The notes under the pieces are model-generated. The model saw only the letters and a program-made list of their open reading frames with translations. It was not told where the DNA came from and did no database searches. A stretch of DNA of 64,000 nucleotides from Sphingobacteriia bacterium (GTDB lineage Bacteria; Pseudomonadota; Alphaproteobacteria; Rickettsiales; 33-17). Both the position numbers and the translations under genes were made by a program. Position 1 is the first letter of the stretch. Every line of letters begins with the position of its first letter. Location of the stretch: contig JAFKLR010000003.1 in assembly GCA_017304685.1 (NCBI GenBank), forward strand, positions 558,001 through 622,000, in the 5' to 3' direction. Shown here piece after piece: positions 57,005 to 64,000 of this stretch.

Positions 57005-58465
57005 TTATTTTTCAGCTACATATTTAGTTTCTAAATATTCAAAAATACCTTCAATACCACCTTCACGACCAAAACCAGAGTTTTTAATGCCTCCGAATGG
57101 GATTTTTGCATCAGAAAGGCGAGTATCATTAATGCCGATCATACCAAAACTTAACCTTTCAGCCATTTTTTGGTTTCTTTCTTTATTTTCTCCACAAATG
57201 TAACCGGCTAAACCATAATCAGTGTCATTTGCTATAGTAATTGCTTCTTCTTCACTTTCAAACTTTAGAAGAGATATAATAGGCCCAAAAATTTCGTTTC
57301 GAGCTATATCCATTTCATTATGAACATTGGTTAAAATGGTTGGCTCAAGAAAATATCCTTTATCCTTTATACGGTTACCACCTAACGCTATTTTTGCGCC
57401 TTGCTTAACAGCATTTTCAATAATTCTAAGTAAACGAACGAGCGCTGCTTCATTAATAACACTTCCTAAAAAATTCTCTTCATCAAAACCGTCACCAACC
57501 TTAATTTTATTAACTATATTTATTAATTCATCATGTAATACATTAAATATTTTATCGCTAACTAAAACTCGATTAACTGCAGTGCAACTTTGGCCATTAT
57601 TACGAAATTTACCATTTAAAATCATAGTAATTGCAGTTTCAATATTAGCATCTTCATTTATAATTAATGGAGCATTGCCACCAAGTTCCATTGAAAGCTT
57701 TTTAAGGGAATCAGAAGAACCACGCATTAACATTTTGCCTGTTGCTGTAGAACCAGTAAAACTAAGCTTTCTTACAGCAAAAGAAGTTAATAACACTTCG
57801 CCAATTTCTTTTGGATAACCTGTTACAATTTGTAAAATATCTTTGGGAAGTCCTGAATCTAGCGCAAGTTTACACATTAAAAGAGCGGAGAAGGGCGTGT
57901 ATTCAGAAGGTTTAATAATCATTGAACAGCCTGCCGCAATTGCAGCACCAGCTTTACGTGTTATCATTGCTAAAGGAAAGTTCCATGGTGTAATTGCAGC
58001 AGTAACACCAACTGGTAAATATGTTACCTTACGTTCTTTAAATATGTCATTTGAGGGAATAATATAATCATGATTCTTTTTCGCTTCTTCACTAAACCAA
58101 CTTAAATAACCTGCTGCATAATCAACTTCCGCTCTTGATTCACGCAATGACTTGCCAGCTTCAAGCGTAATAATTTTTGCGATATCTTCTTTATTCTCAA
58201 TTAATTTATCGAACCATTTTTTTAAAATTTCAGCTCTAAATTCTTTAGATGTCTTTTTAAGTTCTTGTTGAGCAGAATCAGCACTTTTAACTGCATCAAT
58301 TATTATATCTGCATTTAAGTTAGGAATAGTGCCAATTAATTCTTCATTTGCAGGGTTAAATATTTTTATTTTATCATCACTATCAACCCAGTTGCCAGAC
58401 ACAAAGGCTTTCTCAATTAAAAAACCTTTTTCTTTTAATTCTTTAATGATTTCAAGGTGTTTCAT
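57005..58465 (-). CDS. gabD: Succinate-semialdehyde dehydrogenase-like aldehyde dehydrogenase
   Basis: 486 residues of the NAD(P) aldehyde dehydrogenase superfamily, GabD type. ITPWNFPLAMITRK (cofactor/oxyanion region), general base Glu260 in ELGGNAP, nucleophile Cys294 in NNGQSCTAVNRV, and EIFGPIISL. It oxidises an aldehyde, probably succinate semialdehyde, to the acid. With scoAB it suggests use of small host-derived carbon compounds; the exact substrate is inferred. Confidence 0.9.
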   Translation of the reverse strand: MKHLEIIKELKEKGFLIEKAFVSGNWVDSDDKIKIFNPANEELIGTIPNLNADIIIDAVKSADSAQQELKKTSKEFRAEILKKWFDKLIENKEDIAKIITLEAGKSLRESRAEVDYAAGYLSWFSEEAKKNHDYIIPSNDIFKERKVTYLPVGVTAAITPWNFPLAMITRKAGAAIAAGCSMIIKPSEYTPFSALLMCKLALDSGLPKDILQIVTGYPKEIGEVLLTSFAVRKLSFTGSTATGKMLMRGSSDSLKKLSMELGGNAPLIINEDANIETAITMILNGKFRNNGQSCTAVNRVLVSDKIFNVLHDELINIVNKIKVGDGFDEENFLGSVINEAALVRLLRIIENAVKQGAKIALGGNRIKDKGYFLEPTILTNVHNEMDIARNEIFGPIISLLKFESEEEAITIANDTDYGLAGYICGENKERNQKMAERLSFGMIGINDTRLSDAKIPFGGIKNSGFGREGGIEGIFEYLETKYVAEK

Positions 58466-58573
58466 AGCTATTATCCATATAAGTAATTAAATATATAAAT
58501 AATATTATAAATTAAAAAATTGTAAAGAGCATAACTAAATAATTACACTTTTACTTATTTGATTAATTAAATA

Positions 58574-59368
58574 CTATTTTATTTGAAAATAATTTTTAAT
58601 TCTATTTATTGGAGCGTTTATTAACCTTTGACATATTTCATTTGAATTATTGAAAATAGGGATAATATTATTACTGTAAGCTTCTTTCCAAATTTTTTCA
58701 GGAGAAATATATTTAATTCCAATATAAAATAACGCTAAGCTTACCGTAGTAATTGCTACTTTAAATATTGAAAAAATTTTCCATTTAGTCTCTGCTGTTT
58801 TAATATTCTCATTATTTTCAATAGTTACTTTTACTTCTTTGATATAAATATTAGTAGTATTATTAGAACCATTATTCTGTGAAATAATTTGAGATGTTTC
58901 TGGTACTTTAGAATCTATAACTTTTGCAGTTACTTTATTAAAAGAATTTATTTCTTCTTCAATTGTTTTATAAAATATATAATCACAAGGCGTGTAATAA
59001 GCGTGATCTTTAATTTTAGTATCAGCTCCTGCTTTTAATAATGTAATAGCAATCTCTTTATTATTCGCTACCATTGCAAGGTGTAAAGAAGTGTATTTGC
59101 CACTAGTAGTTTGAGAATTAATCTCTGCGCCATTATTTAATAAAAAAATAACCATATCTTTTAGCCCTAAACTCGTTGCTTCATGTAAAGGAGCATAACC
59201 AAAATTATCATTTGCTTTGCAATTAATGTTAGCGCCATTTTTTAATAATTCTTGAACTTTTGAAATATCGTTGTTTTTTACAGCTTCTAATAATTCACTA
59301 TTTTTTTCATCATAAATCACCTCATTATCATCATCTGATTCATAAGCAAGATTTTTTCCTAAAGCCAT
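58574..59368 (-). CDS. Ankyrin-repeat protein with C-terminal membrane segment
   Basis: 264 residues from the Met at 59368; an ATG at 59383 and a TTG at 59398 are also open, with no clear ribosome site for any. Residues about 20-125 hold three good ankyrin repeats (NSELLEAVKNNDISKVQELL, APLHEATSLGLKDMVIFLL, TSLHLAMVANNKEIAITLL). After a polar linker, about 195-225 is one hydrophobic helix. Ankyrin domain plus membrane anchor suggests it presents its repeats at a membrane surface. Side and partner unknown. Confidence 0.8.
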   Translation of the reverse strand: MALGKNLAYESDDDNEVIYDEKNSELLEAVKNNDISKVQELLKNGANINCKANDNFGYAPLHEATSLGLKDMVIFLLNNGAEINSQTTSGKYTSLHLAMVANNKEIAITLLKAGADTKIKDHAYYTPCDYIFYKTIEEEINSFNKVTAKVIDSKVPETSQIISQNNGSNNTTNIYIKEVKVTIENNENIKTAETKWKIFSIFKVAITTVSLALFYIGIKYISPEKIWKEAYSNNIIPIFNNSNEICQRLINAPINRIKNYFQIK

Positions 59369-59534
59369 TACACACCATAACATTTTATTAATTATCAAGC
59401 AGGAAGTAACGATATATTAATAGTTAGTAAATGTAAATAAAAAGGTTAACAAGTTTATTCTACAAATTACTGATTTATAGTGTAAAAAAATTTTTATATA
59501 TGATTATTAAATATAAATTAAATACTGTTTAAAA

Positions 59535-60830
59535 CTAATGCAAAGTTTTTATATGATCTGAATTAATAGCATTCCATTTCATTAAATTTGCTTCATCAAT
59601 AGAAACTTCAAATGTTATTGAATCTTCAATATTTTCTACGCTTAGAATAGATGCATGCTTATAAAGCCATGATATTTTATCACTTTCTTTGACATGCAAA
59701 CTTATTGAAAGTTTAACATCATTTTCCATTAATTTTTCATCAATTTTCTGTAGCAATTCATTAATGCCTTGCTTTTTTAAAGCTGAAATTTTTATTGCAT
59801 CTTCAGGTAAGTCGTCTGTTGAATCAAGTTTATCGACTTTATTATAAACATGGATAGTATTATTTTTCCATTTCTCTACTAAACCAAGGCTTCTCATTAC
59901 TTCAGCAACGTCTCGTTCTTGTTTTTCACACATAGGTGAAGAACTGTCTTTAACGTGAAGAATAATAGTTGATTCTGCAACTTCTTCTAACGTGGCTCTA
60001 AATGCTGCGATAAGTTCAGTAGGGAGATCAGCAATAAATCCAACAGTGTCAGAAAGAATAACGGTTTTACGTGATGGAAGTTTTATTAACCTCATAGTTG
60101 GATCAAGAGTTGCAAAAAGCTTATCTTCAGCCAAAACACCAGCTCCACTTAATAAATTAAATAATGTTGATTTTCCAGCGTTAGTATAACCAACAAGTGC
60201 TACAATAGGATAGGGGGTTGCATCGCGATTTTTTCTATGTAAATCACGTGTAACACGAACTTTTTCTAAATGTTTTTTAATTTTCGCCATTTCATCGCGA
60301 ATCATCCTTTTATCAAGCTCAAGCTGAGTTTCACCAGGGCCCCCGGTTTTACCTAATCCACCACGTTGTCTTTCAAGGTGAGTCCAAAGTCTTACAAGTC
60401 TTGATTTTTGGTAATCAAGCTGCGCAAGTCTTACTTGCAATTTACCTTCTTTAGTTCTTGCGCGGGATGCAAATATTTCTAATATTATACCAGTTCTATC
60501 AATTACTTTAGCATTTAACGCTCTTTCTAAATTTCTTTGTTGAACTGGTGTTAAAGGCATATCGATATAAACTAATCCAACTTTAAAATGTGCAATTAAA
60601 GGTTTTATTTCCTCAATTTTTCCACTTGTAATTAAAGTACTAGGTTTAAATTCTTTAGTATAAATAATAAATTTATCAACGACATTTAATTCAAGTGTTG
60701 TGGCAAGACCTTCTGCTTCTTCAAGTTTGAAAAGAACAAGATCAGGTTTAATAGTTCCTTTAATGACAGGAAGTATAATTAAGCAATTAGTTTTTTCAAT
60801 TTGCTCAAATACACTGTCCGTTTTTGCCAT
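59535..60830 (-). CDS. hflX: Ribosome-binding GTPase HflX
   Basis: 431 residues. A long N-terminal domain with KTGGPGETQLELDKR (about 161-175, the HflX signature) precedes the GTPase with Walker A GYTNAGKS (214-221), LSDTVGFIADLP as G3 and NKVD as G4. HflX splits stalled ribosomes under stress. It follows tyrS by 13 bp, with a GAGG site before its ATG. Confidence 0.95.
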   Translation of the reverse strand: MAKTDSVFEQIEKTNCLIILPVIKGTIKPDLVLFKLEEAEGLATTLELNVVDKFIIYTKEFKPSTLITSGKIEEIKPLIAHFKVGLVYIDMPLTPVQQRNLERALNAKVIDRTGIILEIFASRARTKEGKLQVRLAQLDYQKSRLVRLWTHLERQRGGLGKTGGPGETQLELDKRMIRDEMAKIKKHLEKVRVTRDLHRKNRDATPYPIVALVGYTNAGKSTLFNLLSGAGVLAEDKLFATLDPTMRLIKLPSRKTVILSDTVGFIADLPTELIAAFRATLEEVAESTIILHVKDSSSPMCEKQERDVAEVMRSLGLVEKWKNNTIHVYNKVDKLDSTDDLPEDAIKISALKKQGINELLQKIDEKLMENDVKLSISLHVKESDKISWLYKHASILSVENIEDSITFEVSIDEANLMKWNAINSDHIKTLH

Positions 60831-60843
60831 TTATTACCTCGTT

Positions 60844-62103
60844 TTATTTTAAGACTAACATTATATGTTTCTTTTTTCCAACTGATAATTTTAGTTTATT
60901 ATTTACAAAATCATTAGTAAATACTTTCTTCATCTCTTCATTAATTATATTATCATCTAACTTAACTGCATTTGACTTAATCATACGTTTTGCTTCAGCA
61001 CCTGTCTCAACAACACCTGATTCACGCATAATCTCATATAATGCTTTTCCATTCTCTAAATCAGATTGAAGAATCTCAAATTCTGGTAAACCTTCACCGC
61101 TTCGATTTCCGCCAAATGTACTTGCAGCAATTGCTTCTGATTTTTTTGCTTCCTCTTCACCATGACACAGTTTTGTAGCTTCATTGGCTAAAATAACTTT
61201 TAAGTTATTTATATTTTTCTCAGTATTTTCTAAACTTGCTATTTCTTCTAATGAAAGGTCGGTGAACATTTTCATAAACCTAATTACATCGCGGTCATCG
61301 GTATTACGCCAAAATTGCCAGTAATCATATGGAGATAACATATCTTCTTTAATCCAAACAGCACCTGCTTCTGTTTTACCCATTTTAGCTCCGCTCGCAG
61401 TAGTAAGAAGAGGGGTAGTAAGCCCGAATGAGTCTTTAAGACCTAATTTTCTAGCAAGATCGACACCATTAATTATATTACTCCACTGATCGGAGCCACC
61501 AATTTGTAAAATACAATTTTTATGTTTATTTAAATAGGCAAAATCAGTTGCTTGAAGAAGCATATAGCTAAATTCAAGAAAGGAGAGGCTTTGTTCGCGT
61601 TCTAAACGTGTTTTTACACTATCCATACCAAGCATGCGGTTTACTGAAAAATGCTTCCCATAGTCCCTTAAAAATTCAATATAGCCAATTTTCATAAGCC
61701 AATCAGAATTATTTACAAGCTCTGCATCAGTTTTTTCATTTCCAAATTTAATGAACTTTTTCATGCAATGCACTATTCCCTCAAGATTTTCTTGAATTTC
61801 CTCTTCTGAAAGTAGTGAACGAGCTTTATCTTTAAATGATGGATCGCCTATTTTACTAGTAGCGCCACCAACAAGCGGTAATGGTTTATGTCCATGTTTC
61901 TGAAGTAACCTCAAAACCATCACTTGAATTAAATGCCCAACATGCAGTGATTTACCTGTACAATCTGTGCCGCTATATGCAATGATGGTTTCAGAGGCAA
62001 ATTTTTTATCAAGTCCTTCAATATCCGTACATTGGTAAAAATATCCACGTGCAATAAATTCCTTTAAAAAGCTGCTTTTTGGGGTGTAATTCAGGTCTTC
62101 CAT
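60844..62103 (-). CDS. tyrS: Tyrosyl-tRNA synthetase
   Basis: 419 residues. Class I enzyme with HVGH (HIGH motif, in GTDCTGKSLHVGHL), KMGKT (KMSKS motif) and a C-terminal S4-like RNA-binding part (about 350-419). It charges tRNA-Tyr. The length and motifs fit TyrS of the KMSKS type seen in proteobacteria. First gene of the tyrS-hflX unit. Confidence 0.96.
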   Translation of the reverse strand: MEDLNYTPKSSFLKEFIARGYFYQCTDIEGLDKKFASETIIAYSGTDCTGKSLHVGHLIQVMVLRLLQKHGHKPLPLVGGATSKIGDPSFKDKARSLLSEEEIQENLEGIVHCMKKFIKFGNEKTDAELVNNSDWLMKIGYIEFLRDYGKHFSVNRMLGMDSVKTRLEREQSLSFLEFSYMLLQATDFAYLNKHKNCILQIGGSDQWSNIINGVDLARKLGLKDSFGLTTPLLTTASGAKMGKTEAGAVWIKEDMLSPYDYWQFWRNTDDRDVIRFMKMFTDLSLEEIASLENTEKNINNLKVILANEATKLCHGEEEAKKSEAIAASTFGGNRSGEGLPEFEILQSDLENGKALYEIMRESGVVETGAEAKRMIKSNAVKLDDNIINEEMKKVFTNDFVNNKLKLSVGKKKHIMLVLK

Positions 62104-62183
62104 CTTAATATCCTAAAATTTTTGCAATATTTAATTTAAATGGTTATACTTAAAAAATTATAAACTTTTTTGAGAAAAACTTG

Positions 62184-63227
62184 ATGCAGTCTAAAGCTTT
62201 ATCGATAATTTATCAAACAATTTCTGAATATACGGATAATTTTAAAGGGCAAAATGGAAATCCTATTTTAGATAGTAAAGCTAAATCGATTATTACTACA
62301 ATTCTGGCTAATACATTAAGTAATGACCTAACCGATGAGGAAGTTGAAACTAAGGCAAAAATTTATGTAACTAATTTAGAAAGTTTCCTCAGCGAAACAA
62401 AAAATCAAAACACCATTTTTTCAATGGACAGCGTTGAGCAAGGAACATTTTTAAGTTTCATTGCAAATGGAATGCAGGAGAAAGAAAAATTTAAATCTAC
62501 GATTATTGATATGACAACAAATGAATTAACAAATGGTGTTTTGAATCAAGATCATGAATTGATTGAAGAATTTAAAACTAAATTTAAATTTGTTGAAAAT
62601 ATAAAAGGTCAAATAGCAGAATTAGTTCAGGAAGTTTTAATTGATGAAGCTAATAAAGATTATAATGCTTTTCTAAAAAAAGTTGCGGCAATACAAAAGA
62701 AAAAACAAGAAATTATAAATCAAATATTTGATCAAATTAGAAAAAAAATTGACCAAAAAATGTCTGTTCAAAATGTGAAAATTTCTCGTATAGCGCTTTC
62801 AGTTGCAGCTATTAGTGCGGTGGTTGGTTTAGGATTTGCAGCCATTGGTGGGATTTTACCTTTAGATATTTTACTACCAGCTTCTTTTGGTCTTAGTGGC
62901 GGAATTGTAGCTAGAGAGATTGCTAAAATTTCTTTTGCAAAAGAGAAAAGTAATAAAGAAAAAGAAAATATAAATAGTATGGATTTTGAATTTGAAAAAA
63001 CCTCAACCCCATTAATTAAAAATGAACTTAAAAGAGAAATTCAAACTCGTAAAAATTTAGAGCAGGTTATTAATCAGAAAGATTTAAAAGACGTTAAAAA
63101 GGTCTTTGAAAGTTACGGTTTAAATGTAACACCAGAAGGAATGGAAATAACACGAATTACTAAAGTGAAAACAGTAGAAAAAGAAACTGAAGTTAAAAAG
63201 AATAAAGGCCCCGAGCTAAATAGGTAA
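62184..63227 (+). CDS. Hypothetical protein with central hydrophobic hairpin
   Basis: 347 residues from the ATG at 62184 (a TTG three bases upstream is also open). Charged helical halves flank a hydrophobic block (about 205-250) that could be two membrane helices. The N-terminal half includes long Glu/Lys/Asn helices; the C-terminal half is Lys/Glu-rich. No family is recognised and there is no signal peptide. Followed by a bidirectional terminator at 63229-63266. Confidence 0.65.
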   Translation: MQSKALSIIYQTISEYTDNFKGQNGNPILDSKAKSIITTILANTLSNDLTDEEVETKAKIYVTNLESFLSETKNQNTIFSMDSVEQGTFLSFIANGMQEKEKFKSTIIDMTTNELTNGVLNQDHELIEEFKTKFKFVENIKGQIAELVQEVLIDEANKDYNAFLKKVAAIQKKKQEIINQIFDQIRKKIDQKMSVQNVKISRIALSVAAISAVVGLGFAAIGGILPLDILLPASFGLSGGIVAREIAKISFAKEKSNKEKENINSMDFEFEKTSTPLIKNELKREIQTRKNLEQVINQKDLKDVKKVFESYGLNVTPEGMEITRITKVKTVEKETEVKKNKGPELNR

Positions 63228-63228
63228 C

Positions 63229-63266
63229 AATAAAAAAGAGCTGTAAAGTACCAGCTCTTTTTTATT
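63229..63266. terminator. Bidirectional intrinsic terminator
   Basis: Perfect 15-bp stem (63229-63243 with 63252-63266) with an 8-nt loop and A/T runs at both ends, between convergent genes. Confidence 0.88.
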
Positions 63267-63273
63267 GAAATAA

Positions 63274-63903
63274 TTAGCGACCGTTAGAAACTACTGGTTG
63301 ACCAGTTGTTAATACCGCAGTGTTTGCTGCATCATGTGCATTTCTCATAACATTGTCTGCAGCTACAACAGTATTAAATTGTGTACCTGAAGGAAGAGAA
63401 ACATCAACTGTTGTATTAGCTACGTTAATAACTGCTTCACGTTCATTTAATAGGGTTGCATTTCCACGAGTAAATAAGTTAAATCTTTTTGTTGTTAAAC
63501 CAAAGAAATCTCTTACAAGTGATGGTTTTAATTTAAATAAATAAACTATGCCTAACGCAGCAGCGCTTGCAAGGGCTAATTTAAATAAATTTCTAAAATG
63601 AGGAACTTTTTTTTCAGGAGCCGGTGGCTGTAACTGGTCATCCGCATTAACAACATTTTTTAATTGTTCATCAGACGGTGTCTTACGAACTTTTATTGTT
63701 AATCCTTCTGTAAAAATGTCTATAAAAGGTCTTTCCTTTTTAAATTCATTATATTTAACAAAAGATAAAACAGCATTAGTAAGTGCTGAAAAACCTACAT
63801 AAGCTCCAATCGCAATAGGAAGTGTAGGAGCTAAAAACCATGCAGCTGCAGTTCCAGCTACAATAGAAGCTTTACCTTTATTTTCTAAAATTAGTGATTT
63901 CAT
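63274..63903 (-). CDS. Hypothetical membrane protein
   Basis: 209 residues from the ATG at 63903; an upstream TTG at 63915 is unlikely because GGAGGAAAG sits right before 63903. Two hydrophobic stretches (about 13-49 and 106-124) flank a polar, Pro-rich part (about 70-100). The last 70 residues are Ala/Thr/Asn/Val-rich. No family is recognised. Similar in layout to the other hydrophobic orphans. Confidence 0.65.
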   Translation of the reverse strand: MKSLILENKGKASIVAGTAAAWFLAPTLPIAIGAYVGFSALTNAVLSFVKYNEFKKERPFIDIFTEGLTIKVRKTPSDEQLKNVVNADDQLQPPAPEKKVPHFRNLFKLALASAAALGIVYLFKLKPSLVRDFFGLTTKRFNLFTRGNATLLNEREAVINVANTTVDVSLPSGTQFNTVVAADNVMRNAHDAANTAVLTTGQPVVSNGR

Positions 63904-64000
63904 TCTTTCCTCCAATAAGTAGTTGATATTATTATATAAACATAATTTTTAAAAAATATAAACAAAAAATTGAAGAAAATTTTATTATTTACATATGATT

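Noticed and set aside
1-64000. tRNA, rRNA, CRISPR, insertion sequences or prophage
   Set aside because: No T-loop-like motifs, spaced repeats, transposase or phage gene families were found by eye; an automated scan with tRNAscan-SE and a CRISPR finder could still reveal something I missed.

Overview
This window reads as chromosome from an A+T-rich, host-associated alphaproteobacterium of the order Rickettsiales. The signs are an RseP-BamA pair, a 17 kDa-antigen-like lipoprotein, a DUF1640 (CCDC90-type) protein, a DUF2336 protein, GatCAB with a GltX, a BacA/SbmA-like fused ABC exporter, six ankyrin-repeat proteins, and many orphan membrane or secreted proteins. A MotB stator homologue (21662-22555) suggests a lineage that keeps flagellar genes, as Midichloriaceae do. 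That family placement is inference, not something the sequence proves. No rRNA, tRNA, CRISPR array, transposase or phage gene was seen.

Layout. 1-9.1 kb: a cut-off membrane protein, rseP-bamA, an ankyrin protein with F-box-like and nuclear-localisation-like segments, a hydrophobic orphan, an OmpH/Skp chaperone, an orphan helical protein and a DUF1640 protein. 9.1-16.8 kb: recN, gltX-pstS-like, a YhhQ-type transporter, ruvX/cytochrome b561, an orphan, a gene-free stretch full of palindromes, and a carboxylesterase. 17-26 kb: an orphan with a Cys/His cluster, the ferredoxin-NADP reductase/folD/ubiH operon, motB, a large ankyrin protein and DUF2336. 26-33.5 kb: scoA-scoB, further ankyrin proteins, a nitronate monooxygenase/FabK-like enzyme and an M23 lipoprotein. 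33.5-45.8 kb: relA/spoT, grxD-bolA, a lipoprotein, two ABC ATPases without permeases, SCO1, gatCAB, and two orphans, one F-box-like and one with very basic motifs. 45.9-52.5 kb: a glycosyltransferase cluster, the 17 kDa antigen, fabI, a divergent citrate-synthase-like protein and OsmC. 52.5-64 kb: the BacA-like ABC protein, two tandem paralogous orphans, an aldehyde dehydrogenase, an ankyrin protein, hflX-tyrS and two hydrophobic orphans.

Together, the housekeeping genes cover envelope assembly, indirect Gln/Asn-tRNA synthesis, ubiquinone/folate/fatty-acid metabolism, ketoacid and semialdehyde use, Fe-S/redox care and the stringent response. Between them sit lineage-specific genes whose features suggest contact with a eukaryotic host: ankyrin repeats, F-box-like helices, basic nuclear-signal-like clusters and paired hydrophobic segments. 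The strongest candidates for undescribed biology are (1) the ankyrin/F-box-like/basic-tail protein at 4106-5635, (2) the tandem paralogues at 54278-56909, which share a 73-bp start module nearly identical at DNA level, (3) the citrate-synthase-like protein at 50638-52056, and (4) the palindrome cluster at 15842-16081.
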